Origin: Intestinimonas aquisgranensis
GTDB lineage: Bacteria; Bacillota; Clostridia; Oscillospirales; Oscillospiraceae
Length of the DNA: 64,000 nucleotides
NCBI GenBank assembly: GCA_020687605.1
Contig: JAJEQY010000007.1
Span: forward strand, 21,114 to 85,113
Reading direction: 5' to 3'
Part shown: one piece after another, positions 1 through 7,970 of the stretch
Numbering within the stretch: the first letter of the stretch is position 1
How the letters are laid out: the number at the start of each line of letters is the position of its first letter
Made by a program: the position numbers and the translations under genes
Notes under the pieces: generated by a model
Told to the model about the DNA's origin: nothing
Seen by the model: only the letters and a program-made list of their open reading frames with translations
Database searches by the model: none

Positions 1-1
1 C

Positions 2-379
2 CCCCTGACGGGATTTCTTAATTACGACGAGCGTACCAGCGTGGAGCACGGCGCGTTCCGGGCCTGGGGGGAGGTCATTTACCGTTCCCCCCTTACCCCG
101 GATCAAATATATCAGTATGAACTGCGGCCATCCAGGGATAACCCGGATGTGCGACGGACAATGGCGGAGCAGGCCCAGGTGGTGGGTATCTGGGAGATGC
201 GGAATCATGTCCCGGAGAACAGGCGCATGACACGGTATGTCCATCCCGGTAAGTTTATCGCGGGCAAGCGCGTCACCCCGGAGGAACTGGCCAGACAATG
301 CCGGCTGGCCCAAGACTATCCCTTTGTTTACACCCGCGGCCCGCGGCCTAAAAAGTCCCCTCAAATTGAGGGAAGATAA
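2..379 (+). CDS. Accessory protein of element A, C-terminal part
   Basis: The reading frame is open from the window edge, so the true start lies upstream; a GTG at 41 is the first internal start but the codons before it also look coding. The visible part has aromatic and charged segments (AWGEVIYRSPLTPDQIYQYE) resembling accessory domains found in large ICE proteins, but I do not recognise the family. The last residues, KKSPQIEGR, come from translation into one copy of the element's palindrome, so the natural C-terminus may have been replaced. Next gene starts 15 bp on behind AGGGAGG. Function unknown. Confidence 0.55.
   Translation, partial: PLTGFLNYDERTSVEHGAFRAWGEVIYRSPLTPDQIYQYELRPSRDNPDVRRTMAEQAQVVGIWEMRNHVPENRRMTRYVHPGKFIAGKRVTPEELARQCRLAQDYPFVYTRGPRPKKSPQIEGR
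357..375. repeat. Palindrome copy 1 (within a gene end)
   Basis: Copy of the CCCCTCAA/TTGAGGGG palindrome with a slightly degenerate right arm. It lies inside the last codons of the preceding reading frame rather than after it, unlike the other copies. Confidence 0.7.
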
Positions 380-394
380 CAGGGAGGCGCTTTT

Positions 395-799
395 ATGTAT
401 CTTGTCAACGCAAACACAGAACGATTGGAAGAAGTGGAAATCTTGACCGTCCCCGGCCTGTTTACGACCCGGCGGGTGGACCGCGCCACACTCCCCCCGT
501 GGATGCACCTCTATGAAATGCAGACAGACCCGGACGATTGGAGCCAGCCGGGCTTGCTGGGGCTGCATATCACGGTGGAGCACTTCGGCACCGTGCTCAC
601 CGCCAGCCCCCTCCCCCTGCCATCCGGCGGCTATCTGGATCTGGCTCCCGGCGACTTCGTACAGGGCCAGGGTGCGGAGCGGTTGACGGCGGCTGAGTTT
701 GAGGCCAAGTACCTGGACCCGGACTACCAGCCGCCCCCGGCCGTGCGCCCGGAACAGCGGTGGCACAGCCGGACAAGGGTGGTGCAGCCGGTAAGATGA
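395..799 (+). CDS. LPD28-like accessory protein
   Basis: 134 residues, start ATG at 395 behind AGGGAGGCG. The segment VPGLFTTRRVDRATLP, an acidic Y-x-M-QTDPDD stretch, then VEHFGTVLTASPLPL and a closing L-T-x-x-E-F resemble the LPD28 domain, a small domain of polyvalent proteins in conjugative elements with no known enzyme activity. The C-terminal 25 residues are Pro/Arg-rich. The stop overlaps the next start as ATGA (796-799), so the genes are probably translationally coupled. Identification is by pattern memory, not a search. Confidence 0.55.
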   Translation: MYLVNANTERLEEVEILTVPGLFTTRRVDRATLPPWMHLYEMQTDPDDWSQPGLLGLHITVEHFGTVLTASPLPLPSGGYLDLAPGDFVQGQGAERLTAAEFEAKYLDPDYQPPPAVRPEQRWHSRTRVVQPVR

Positions 800-1392
800 A
801 AGAGACAAATATTAAATTGTTTCCTGTTTTGGACGGATTGTGCGGCCGGACCACCCCCTCCACCCCAGCAAGTTTCCGCCCGGACCTCTGGACGCTCCAG
901 GCGGCTGTGTCGGAATACGAGATGGAGGAGCGGACCTTCTACTGGCTCCCCCGTTCCGGCGGAGGGCTGTGTGTCCGGGAACGGGATGTGTTCCTTCGCG
1001 GCTCCCACGGCCACCGGGTATGGATCAGCCAGCGCCCGGAGGCCGGAGAGGAGGCATACTGTGTCATCCTCAAGGGCAGGGACCGGGACAGCCCCACGGG
1101 GGATATACGCTCCTTCGATTTTTCCGCACACCTCCACCGCCTGGAACACACGGCGGTGGAGGCCAAAGCCGTGGAACTGGTCTTTTACTCCGGGCGGCGG
1201 TTTTCTATGGAGCCGGAACGGTACAGGGCGGCCATGGAAGATTTGTTTTGGGAATACGGGACACTCCGGCGCATCCGGTATCTGCCGGAAAACGAGGCGG
1301 CTCTGGTCCGCACGATCATGATGGAGCATCGGTATCAAAAGGGCTGGATGCCGAAAAAGGACCGGGCGCCGCCCAGCGGCCCGGTCAGATAG
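796..1392 (+). CDS. Hypothetical protein, element A
   Basis: 198 residues if started at ATG 796, which overlaps the previous stop; a GTG at 760 would add 12 residues but lacks support. No signal peptide, membrane segment or catalytic motif is visible. It is soluble and rich in Arg, Glu and aromatic residues, with a basic tail. Together with the neighbouring small genes it forms a run of accessory proteins upstream of the relaxase. I do not recognise a family. Confidence 0.6.
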   Translation: MKETNIKLFPVLDGLCGRTTPSTPASFRPDLWTLQAAVSEYEMEERTFYWLPRSGGGLCVRERDVFLRGSHGHRVWISQRPEAGEEAYCVILKGRDRDSPTGDIRSFDFSAHLHRLEHTAVEAKAVELVFYSGRRFSMEPERYRAAMEDLFWEYGTLRRIRYLPENEAALVRTIMMEHRYQKGWMPKKDRAPPSGPVR

Positions 1393-1408
1393 GGAGGTGA
1401 ATTGCAGT

Positions 1409-2326
1409 ATGGCAAAAAAATCGTTTTATGAGATCGGCTCCAGTGAAGGTTATCTTCGGGAGGGCTTTTACCTGGAGGTCAGGCGGCAGATCAACTACCG
1501 GGGCGACAGGGCCGACTTCAAGCCGTTCCTGAATGTCCCGGTCAAGGACCTGGAAAAGCAGTTAAAGGAAAGCCAGGCGGAGGAAAAGAAAGTCTTTGAG
1601 GAGATGAAGAAGGCCGTCACCGCCTGGGATGAGCATGGGGCGCAGACCCTTCTCCTGCAAAAAGCAATCGAATATCTGAAAACGCCGGAGGTCACACACA
1701 CCCGCAATGAGTGGCAGAGGCACAAGGACGGCTCCTGGGAGATCAGCAACCTGGTCTATAAAATGACATTCAACATCGTCAAGTCTGGTGATGAATGGAA
1801 ATTGACCTGGGAGTTGTCCTACACGGCCCCCGGCCTGTCTCAAGGGTATTGGGGCTATACCCGGAGCCCCAGGGAACGAATTGAGTACGAGGGCAGCAAG
1901 AAGTACAAGACCATGGAGGGGGCCCAGAAGTACATCCAGAGCAAATTCGACCAGTATGCGCCGTGCTTTGAATCCCTGTCCCCGCCCATCCCGGCGGAGG
2001 CAAAGGAATTGTTTTGTGTCAACGGCCAACTCCTGCAAGGGTATTCGCTCCAACCCCCGGTCCCGCAGAAGGAAAAGGTCACGCTGGAGGACCTGCTGAA
2101 CTGCCTGGAGGACGGCGATATGGCCGTACCATCGGAGGCGCAGCCCGTCTCCGGTGAGCCGGCCCCTCCAGCGGAGGAAAAACCCCAGGCGGGGCCGCCC
2201 CTCCCGGTCCAGGTCCAGGCACAGACGGCGGACAGGGGGAAACAGGAGCCGCCTCCGGCCAAAGCCGCCCGCCCAGCCGCCAGGAAAAAGCCGCTGCATA
2301 AAAAGCGGCTGGCTATGGCGCGATAG
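1409..2326 (+). CDS. Hypothetical protein, tandem paralogue 1
   Basis: 305 residues; ATG 1409 has AGGGAGGTG nine bases upstream and is preferred to the in-frame GTG at 1397, which sits inside that site. The core (about residues 25-225) has a charged helical segment, then NLVYKMTFNI, and a closing SLSPPIPAEAKELFCVNGQL. The last 70 residues are Pro/Ala/Lys-rich and probably disordered. The gene after it encodes a recognisable paralogue with the same block order. Function unknown; a cytoplasmic accessory role in the element is inferred only from position. Confidence 0.6.
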   Translation: MAKKSFYEIGSSEGYLREGFYLEVRRQINYRGDRADFKPFLNVPVKDLEKQLKESQAEEKKVFEEMKKAVTAWDEHGAQTLLLQKAIEYLKTPEVTHTRNEWQRHKDGSWEISNLVYKMTFNIVKSGDEWKLTWELSYTAPGLSQGYWGYTRSPRERIEYEGSKKYKTMEGAQKYIQSKFDQYAPCFESLSPPIPAEAKELFCVNGQLLQGYSLQPPVPQKEKVTLEDLLNCLEDGDMAVPSEAQPVSGEPAPPAEEKPQAGPPLPVQVQAQTADRGKQEPPPAKAARPAARKKPLHKKRLAMAR

Positions 2327-2335
2327 GGGGCGGGC

Positions 2336-3202
2336 ATGGCATATACGCATATCACCCCTGGATGGGAAATCGAAATGTCCGCCCATTACTATCCAGATAA
2401 AAAGGCGGACCGTGTTGCGGAACTGATCCAACTGCCGCGGGAGGAATTGACCACCATGGAGGAGGCCAGCGTGGCCCAGGAAAAAGCCATTTTCTCAAAA
2501 TTCTCTGAAATCGAGGCCGAATGGCGGAAGCAGGCGGCGGAGACCATAGCCATCCGCAAGGCCAGGGAGTATCTGCGGGCCTTGCCGGTGGAGCACACGT
2601 CCAACCAGTGGAAGGTCAATCAATTCGGCTGGAACGTATTGAGCAACATGGTCTATAAAATGTCGTATCGTGTGTCCGAAAATAAAACGCCGGATGGAAC
2701 TCTTATCAACTGTACTTTGTCCTGGGATATTCATTATAACACGCTCCAGCATCCAACCCCAGACTACACCGGCGACGGCTGGAAGATCGCCGGGCAGAGC
2801 GACAAGCGGTTTGCCACAAAAGAGGAGCTGGAGCGTTACCTGCAAGGCAGGATCAAAGCCTACGCCCACCTGTTCACGGAGGTGTCCCCGCCTATCCCAA
2901 AGGGAGAGGAAAGACGATTCTCCGTCAACGGCATCCTTCTCCCCGGCTATACGGTGGAGGCTTCCCTGGAAGAACGGGTGGAGGAAATGCTTTCCTTTCT
3001 GGAGGACGACCCGGCCCTGCTGGAGGAGCCGCTGTCCTCCGGCCATCAAGACACACCACAAGAGGAGGAGCCGACTATGGCACAGAAGCTGCATACCACG
3101 CCCCTGAATCAGCACCGAAACCGGGAGAGTGTTCAAAAGCCGGAGACCGCCCGGAAAGGGCCCAAGAAACCGCCCCGCCGGAAAACGGCCCCGGTACGGT
3201 GA
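2336..3202 (+). CDS. Hypothetical protein, tandem paralogue 2
   Basis: 288 residues from ATG 2336 behind GGGGGCGGG; a second ATG at 2373 is possible. It matches the previous protein in order of blocks: NMVYKMSYRV against NLVYKMTFNI, and EVSPPIPKGEERRFSVNG against SLSPPIPAEAKELFCVNG, followed by an acidic patch and a basic Pro/Lys tail. This points to tandem duplication with divergence. No catalytic motif is apparent. The gene ends at a cluster of four hairpins, so it likely closes a transcription unit. Confidence 0.6.
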   Translation: MAYTHITPGWEIEMSAHYYPDKKADRVAELIQLPREELTTMEEASVAQEKAIFSKFSEIEAEWRKQAAETIAIRKAREYLRALPVEHTSNQWKVNQFGWNVLSNMVYKMSYRVSENKTPDGTLINCTLSWDIHYNTLQHPTPDYTGDGWKIAGQSDKRFATKEELERYLQGRIKAYAHLFTEVSPPIPKGEERRFSVNGILLPGYTVEASLEERVEEMLSFLEDDPALLEEPLSSGHQDTPQEEEPTMAQKLHTTPLNQHRNRESVQKPETARKGPKKPPRRKTAPVR

Positions 3203-3327
3203 CAGCGGCGCTCGCGCCGCTGTCCGCGCCAGCATGGCATTTTGACAGCAAAATGCCGCTGGTCAGGGGCTCCGCCCCTGATACCCCCGCGCCGCCGAAA
3301 GTCCCCTCAATTTGAGGGGACTTTTTT
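3203..3327. terminator. Cluster of four hairpins ending in the element palindrome
   Basis: Four stem-loops follow each other: 3203-3222 (CAGCGGCG stem), 3236-3257 (GGCATTTT stem), 3264-3280 (CAGGGGC stem) and the palindrome 3298-3324, which has 13-base arms and is followed by T residues. The last is a good bidirectional intrinsic terminator; the role of the first three is unknown. Confidence 0.7.
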
Positions 3328-3409
3328 CCGTGGGCACAGCCCCCCCGCACAACACCAACGCATATCCTCTTGATATGCGCTATTTGATACCTGAACTGAA
3401 GGTGAACAG

Positions 3410-3991
3410 ATGATTGATGAGAAACGGAGCGAGACCCTGCTCCTGGAGCGGACCCTGCAACGCCTGTTTGGTGAAACATCCTACCATGTGGAGAAAACCC
3501 CCTGCCGGGGGAAATTCCGGGGCCATAACGATTATTCCATCGTGTTCGGGAGTGGACGAAAGCTGTTTATCGGCCAGGACCAGCGGAACTACCTGAACGA
3601 CCTGCGGAAACAGATTGGTCTGATCCAGCATTTCCGGGACCACCAGGCCGAGAACACCGAGAAGATCAAAGCCGTGCTTGCCGCCCACGACACTCCATTT
3701 TGTGACGTGGCCGTAGACATCTCGCCATATCCGGGGACAAATGATCTGGTCGTTTATGGCGTGGTTGTTCTCACGCATCAGAGCGGGACCAAGCTGATGT
3801 ACCGGGAGACCAATATGCACTATTTCCTTGTGAGCGGAGACCGGGATTGGCACCCGTTTGACGAGTGCATGGCCCATCTGCTGAAGGACGCCTGCGGAGA
3901 GAGGGCCTACTGCAAGGAGGTCCCCTTGAAAAGTCCCCCGCCGGAGCCGGCAAAGAGGCCGCAACACCGGAAAGGAGGCCCAGTTCGATGA
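3410..3991 (+). CDS. Hypothetical protein upstream of MobC
   Basis: 193 residues, ATG 3410 behind GAAGGTGA. Soluble, mixed charge, with a basic Pro/Arg tail. The segment TNDLVVYGVVVLTHQSGTKL suggests a beta-rich core, but I recognise no family. The stop codon overlaps the next ATG (ATGA at 3988), so it is coupled to the mobilisation genes and may be an accessory of DNA processing. That role is inferred from position only. Confidence 0.6.
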   Translation: MIDEKRSETLLLERTLQRLFGETSYHVEKTPCRGKFRGHNDYSIVFGSGRKLFIGQDQRNYLNDLRKQIGLIQHFRDHQAENTEKIKAVLAAHDTPFCDVAVDISPYPGTNDLVVYGVVVLTHQSGTKLMYRETNMHYFLVSGDRDWHPFDECMAHLLKDACGERAYCKEVPLKSPPPEPAKRPQHRKGGPVR

Positions 3992-4293
3992 AGCCCTATA
4001 AAACCATCACCCTGCGGCTGGACGCCGCCCACTACGCCCGGCTGACAGAGACCGCCCGGACCGCCGGGCTCAAGATCGAGCCCATGCTCCGCCAACTCAT
4101 TATGGGCGTCAATCTCCGGCCCCGGCCTCCCGATACCTACGCCGCCCTGCTCCGGGAACTGAACGCCATCGGCAATAATGTGAATCAACTGGCTTATCAG
4201 GCCAACGCCAGAGGCGCGGCCACCCAGGACGAGATACGGGAGGCGGCGCGGCTGGTCCGGCAGGCGGTCCGGCTGGTCCGGGACACGCTGTAA
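3988..4293 (+). CDS. mobC: MobC-like relaxosome protein
   Basis: 101 residues. The N-terminus has a ribbon-helix-helix-like pattern (KTITLRLDAAHYARLTETAR) and the C-terminal half has AIGNNVNQLAYQANARG, the signature of MobC family proteins that bind oriT and help the relaxase nick DNA. It starts at ATG 3988 overlapping the upstream stop and ends in TAATG overlapping the relaxase start. The pairing with a relaxase supports the call. The oriT is probably nearby but was not located. Confidence 0.85.
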   Translation: MKPYKTITLRLDAAHYARLTETARTAGLKIEPMLRQLIMGVNLRPRPPDTYAALLRELNAIGNNVNQLAYQANARGAATQDEIREAARLVRQAVRLVRDTL

Positions 4294-5711
4294 TGGCCTA
4301 CACCAAGATTTTAGTCATTCACAACCGCCTGGACAAATGCGTGGGCTATACCCAGGACCCGGAAAAGACCTCCCTGGAGGCCGCCATCGACTATGCCCTG
4401 GACCGGGAGAAAACGGAACAGACCTGTTTCGAGACCGCCGTCAACTGCGACCGGGAGAGCGTTTACGCCGACATGATGGACACCAAGCGGCGCTGGGGCA
4501 AGGAGGGACGGAAACGAAAGGGCTACCACATCATCCAGTCCTTCGCTCCCGGCGAGGTGACGCCGGACCAGGCCCATGCCGTGGGCGTCGAGTTTGCCCG
4601 GCGCCTGCTGGGAGACCGCTATGAAGCCGTCGTTTCCACCCACTTGAACAAAGCGCATTTACATTCGCATATCGTTTTCAATTCCGTCTCCTTTGTGGAT
4701 GGGGCCATGTACCGGGACCAACTGAAGGACTACTACGGCGGGGACGGCGTGGGCATCCGGGGGACCTCAGACGCCATCTGCCGGGAACACGGGCTGTCCA
4801 TTATTGAGCCCAGTGAGCCCCTGGGCGGCCCGGTGAGCCGGGCCGAGTGGGAGGCGGCCAGACAGGGCAAGGCCACCGTGCGGGACCTGATCCGTCAGGA
4901 CGTGGACGAGGCCATCCGGCAAGCCTACACCTACCAGTCCTTCCTCAGCCAACTGCGGCGGATGGGGTATCGGGTAAAAACCGGCCCCAGGGTCAAGCAC
5001 ACCGCTATCCTTCCCCCCGGTGGGAAAGGGTATATCCGTCTGGACAGCCTGAAAGACGGCTATACCGAGGCGGACATACAGGCCCGGCTTGCGGCCGTCC
5101 GCTCCGGCGAGGCCCCGCCGGACACTCCCCCCACTACTTTTTCCCGTCTGCTGGAGCCGGGCCGCCGGTATCGGGTGCGGGGTGGGATGCCCCGCCGCCC
5201 AAGGAAACTCACGGGCTTTCAAGCCCTCTGCTTCCAATACCTCTGCCTGCTGGGGGCATACCCGAAACGCCGTCCGGGAAACCGGGCGGCGTTCTCCATG
5301 CGGGAGGAGCTGCTGAAACTGGACCGCTATCAGGAGCAATTCCGTTATCTCCGTAAAAACCGCATCGAGACAGCGGCCCAGCTCTCCATGCAGTATGACG
5401 CGATACAGGCGGAGATAGACGCCCTCACGGAACGGCGCGGGCAGTTATACCGGCAGAAACGGCGGGGAGACGGAGGCGGGGAAATCCAGACGGAGATCGA
5501 ACAAATCACCACACACCTGCGGGCGCTGCGCCGGGACTTGAAGCTATGCGCCCGCATCGAGGGCGACATCCCCAAGGTCCGGGCGGCGGTGGAAGCCCAG
5601 CGCCCAGACCATGCAAGGAGGCGTCCTTATGAAAAAACTGCTCCACGCGGACCTGACCGCCATTCTGGGATTGATACCGCTCTATCAGCCCACCGAGGCA
5701 GGGAGCATTGA
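4293..5711 (+). CDS. Relaxase / mobilisation nuclease
   Basis: 472 residues; starts at the TAATG overlap with mobC. The histidine cluster THLNKAHLHSHIVFN near residue 115-130 matches the metal-binding motif of MobP-type relaxases (Relaxase family PF03432), which nick oriT and stay bound to the transferred strand through a tyrosine; Tyr-rich N-terminal segments around residues 19-34 could hold it. The C-terminal third is charged and coiled-coil-like (residues 335-440). Length is typical for this family. It acts in the cytoplasm and hands DNA to the VirD4 coupling protein at 16873. Confidence 0.9.
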   Translation: MAYTKILVIHNRLDKCVGYTQDPEKTSLEAAIDYALDREKTEQTCFETAVNCDRESVYADMMDTKRRWGKEGRKRKGYHIIQSFAPGEVTPDQAHAVGVEFARRLLGDRYEAVVSTHLNKAHLHSHIVFNSVSFVDGAMYRDQLKDYYGGDGVGIRGTSDAICREHGLSIIEPSEPLGGPVSRAEWEAARQGKATVRDLIRQDVDEAIRQAYTYQSFLSQLRRMGYRVKTGPRVKHTAILPPGGKGYIRLDSLKDGYTEADIQARLAAVRSGEAPPDTPPTTFSRLLEPGRRYRVRGGMPRRPRKLTGFQALCFQYLCLLGAYPKRRPGNRAAFSMREELLKLDRYQEQFRYLRKNRIETAAQLSMQYDAIQAEIDALTERRGQLYRQKRRGDGGGEIQTEIEQITTHLRALRRDLKLCARIEGDIPKVRAAVEAQRPDHARRRPYEKTAPRGPDRHSGIDTALSAHRGREH

Positions 5712-6093
5712 ATTGGATCTGCTCAAACTGCAACAGGGCGGCGCGGCGGACTATCTGTTTCTGGCCCGGCGTGAGAGGTCCTGGCTGTTTGACCCGCCCC
5801 GTGTCTATGAGCCGGGCAGTTATGAAAATCTGTGCTGGCTGGCCTTTCAGAACCGGGCTGGGTGGCCGGTGCTCGCCCTGTTCCTCCATGTGGAGAAGTT
5901 TGTGGGCGGACGGCCCTGGGGGAGCGTGACCCTGCTGGACTACCGGGAGGCGGCCCGCGACGCGGAGACGTTTTCCGCCCTTGCCGGGCCCCAGCGGGAG
6001 CGGCACTTGAAGCTGATGAGAAAGCGGTATCTCCAAAAAGTTCAGTATTGTTCCATTCTGGAGGTCATTCAATATTTGAAAACCGGGAGGTGA
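5629..6093 (+). CDS. Hypothetical protein overlapping relaxase end
   Basis: 154 residues from ATG 5629, which has AGGAGGCG eight bases upstream; an ATG at 5611 would add six residues but has no site. It overlaps the relaxase gene by 83 bp in another frame. It is soluble, Leu/Arg-rich, with a basic helical C-terminus (RERHLKLMRKRYLQK). No known domain recognised. Genes in this slot between relaxase and PcfB-like genes are often small accessory proteins. Confidence 0.6.
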   Translation: MKKLLHADLTAILGLIPLYQPTEAGSIELDLLKLQQGGAADYLFLARRERSWLFDPPRVYEPGSYENLCWLAFQNRAGWPVLALFLHVEKFVGGRPWGSVTLLDYREAARDAETFSALAGPQRERHLKLMRKRYLQKVQYCSILEVIQYLKTGR

Positions 6094-6098
6094 AGAAG

Positions 6099-6716
6099 AT
6101 GGATAACAGCGGTGAAGTGGCCGACCTGATGGTAAAGGAGAGCATCCAGCTCACCGAGGCTGCTGTTAAAATGCTGGCGGCTGGGAGCAAAAACCTGGCC
6201 GCCTTTCTGATGGCCCTGTCCCAAAACAACAAAAAACTCTACGGCAAGGCCAACATGGCCCGGCTGCTTCAAACGGGCCGGGAACTCAAGACCTTTCACA
6301 TCAAAGAGAGCGACCTGGAGGACTTCCGGGCCTACGCCAAGAAAAATGTGCTGTTCTCCGTGATTAAAGACACACGTTCCACCAGCGGGATCGTGGACCT
6401 TGTGACCAATGTGGACTATGTGCCGCTGGTCAACCACTACCTGGAACAGAGGAGCTACCCGGCCCCCGCCCAGGAACAGGAGGAAGAAGCGCCAAAAAAA
6501 GCCGCCCCCCGCGTTCGGCCCGAACACTCCTCACCACAGCGCGGGAGTGGCTCGACAGCCAGGCAGACGAGGAGTACGGATATGAGGACGACGGAGACTA
6601 CTGAGAAACCATCCGTCAAGTCCCGCCTGGAGGCCCTGCGGGCGGCGTCGGAAGGGATGCGGGAGCCCGGCAGGGCCCCGCAGGCCAAGGGAAAAACCGT
6701 ACCAAAATCAAGATGA
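6099..6716 (+). CDS. PcfB-like (DUF3801) transfer protein
   Basis: 205 residues; ATG 6099 behind GGGAGGTGA, a few bases after the previous stop. The first 130 residues (KESIQLTEAAVKMLAAGSKN, KTFHIKESDLEDFRAYAKK, then YVPLVNHYLE) fit the DUF3801 family, to which PcfB of enterococcal pCF10 belongs; PcfB contacts the coupling protein and relaxosome. The C-terminal 75 residues are Arg/Thr/Pro-rich and disordered. Position between relaxase and transfer channel genes fits. Confidence 0.75.
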   Translation: MDNSGEVADLMVKESIQLTEAAVKMLAAGSKNLAAFLMALSQNNKKLYGKANMARLLQTGRELKTFHIKESDLEDFRAYAKKNVLFSVIKDTRSTSGIVDLVTNVDYVPLVNHYLEQRSYPAPAQEQEEEAPKKAAPRVRPEHSSPQRGSGSTARQTRSTDMRTTETTEKPSVKSRLEALRAASEGMREPGRAPQAKGKTVPKSR

Positions 6717-6740
6717 ATATATCTTAGGAGGAACATCATT

Positions 6741-7607
6741 ATGGCAAATCTGGAAGCGATCATCGCGGAAAAGTCCCAGCAGGACAACCAATGGAGGGCG
6801 GAAATGCAGGCGGACCGGGAGAACACCATCGCCATGCAAGACGCCGGAGTGGAGGAGATCACCAGCAGCCCGGAACTGTATGTGAAGTACCTGGATATGC
6901 AGGGGGATAACCCCACATACAGCGCGGGCAATATCGCCCTGGTCATGTTTCAGGACCCGGAGGCCACCGTATTCGGTACGGCGGAACGGTGGAAAACCCT
7001 GAATCGGGGCGTGATAGACCAGGAGCGAAGCAAGGGAGTCAAAATTTTTGCCCGGAATACCCTGGGCCGGGGGTATCGCCTCACGGACGCCTATGACATC
7101 CGCCAGACCCAGGGGCGTGACCTGAAAAAGGTCCAGTTGAAGGATGACAGCAAGGAAATGAGCATCGCCCTGCGCGCCATCCTCAATTACTCCGTTGTTC
7201 CCGTGGCCACCGACCACGACCTGCCCGTGGCCGCCTACTATGACAGCAAAAATATGGAGCTGGCCGTCAATCCCGCTTTCTCAGACAGCGAGGCATTTGC
7301 GGCCATCGCCGCTGAGGTGGCCCACTCCCGCATCCACGCCAAGGGGGCCAACCCAAACTATGACCATGAGGAGGTGGACCTGGACGCCCAGAGCATTTCC
7401 TATATCCTGTGCCGCCAGTTTGGCATCAAGCGGGACACGCCGGACCTGTCCCGCCTGGAGGAGCTGTACGAGGGCTGGGACCCCCAGCAGCGGCGGAGCG
7501 CCCTGGATCAGATCCAGGGGATGAGCAAGCAGTTCGGCGGCTCCATTGAACGGAACATCACCCCCCAGCAGAGAAGCCGCATCCCGCCCCAGCGCCAGAG
7601 CCGGTAA
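6741..7607 (+). CDS. ArdC/LtrC-like protein with altered zinc motif
   Basis: 288 residues, ATG 6741 behind TAGGAGGAAC. Residues 45-105 (YVKYLDMQGDNPTYSAGNIA, then FQDPEATVFGTAERWKTLNR, KIFAR) follow the pattern of the ArdC N-terminal domain, a single-strand DNA-binding antirestriction module of conjugative plasmids. The C-terminal part corresponds to the metallopeptidase-like half, but the HExxH site reads AEVAHSRIH, so the glutamate and first histidine pattern is altered. It probably protects incoming DNA by binding rather than proteolysis. Confidence 0.65.
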   Translation: MANLEAIIAEKSQQDNQWRAEMQADRENTIAMQDAGVEEITSSPELYVKYLDMQGDNPTYSAGNIALVMFQDPEATVFGTAERWKTLNRGVIDQERSKGVKIFARNTLGRGYRLTDAYDIRQTQGRDLKKVQLKDDSKEMSIALRAILNYSVVPVATDHDLPVAAYYDSKNMELAVNPAFSDSEAFAAIAAEVAHSRIHAKGANPNYDHEEVDLDAQSISYILCRQFGIKRDTPDLSRLEELYEGWDPQQRRSALDQIQGMSKQFGGSIERNITPQQRSRIPPQRQSR

Positions 7608-7907
7608 GGCCGCAGACCGGGGGCGTCTCCCCGTGGGGGAGACTAATCCGCCCGCCGTCCCCCGTCAAGGCCGGGCGATTGCCATGCAATCGCCCGCGAG
7701 CCGCCCAGTCTGCGGACTGGGCGGGCCTTGACCGGGGCCGTCCGCCGGATTATGCGGTCTCCAAGGGGAGGACGCCCCAAAAGCCGCCTGACGGCGGCTT
7801 TTGCCAGTGTGGGGAACGGGTGCGTCTGTCGCCGCCTCTCCGCAGGCGGGGCGCGCCGTTCAAAAGTCCCCTCAATTTGAGGGGACTTTTGGCCCCCAGG
7901 TTTCCCG
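7608..7907. other. GC-rich intergenic region
   Basis: 300 bp without a convincing gene. It holds GC-rich partial hairpins (for example around 7795-7815) and palindrome copy 3 at 7862-7890 near its right end. Short frames here end in residues translated from the palindrome and are judged spurious. Confidence 0.5.
7862..7890. terminator. Palindrome copy 3
   Basis: Full copy: AAAAGTCCCCTCAA, one base, TTGAGGGGACTTTT. Ends the transfer transcript just before the fic promoter. Confidence 0.75.
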
Positions 7908-7936
7908 TTGCCTGTTTCCGCTCCCCATGATATAAT
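7908..7936 (+). promoter_or_regulatory. Promoter of fic
   Basis: TTGCCT at 7908-7913 and a perfect TATAAT at 7931-7936 with a 17-base spacer, 35 bp before the fic start. The palindromic terminator lies directly upstream, so fic seems transcribed on its own. Confidence 0.75.
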
Positions 7937-7970
7937 ATTTTTGAACTTTCTCTCAAAGGCAGGTGACTGT

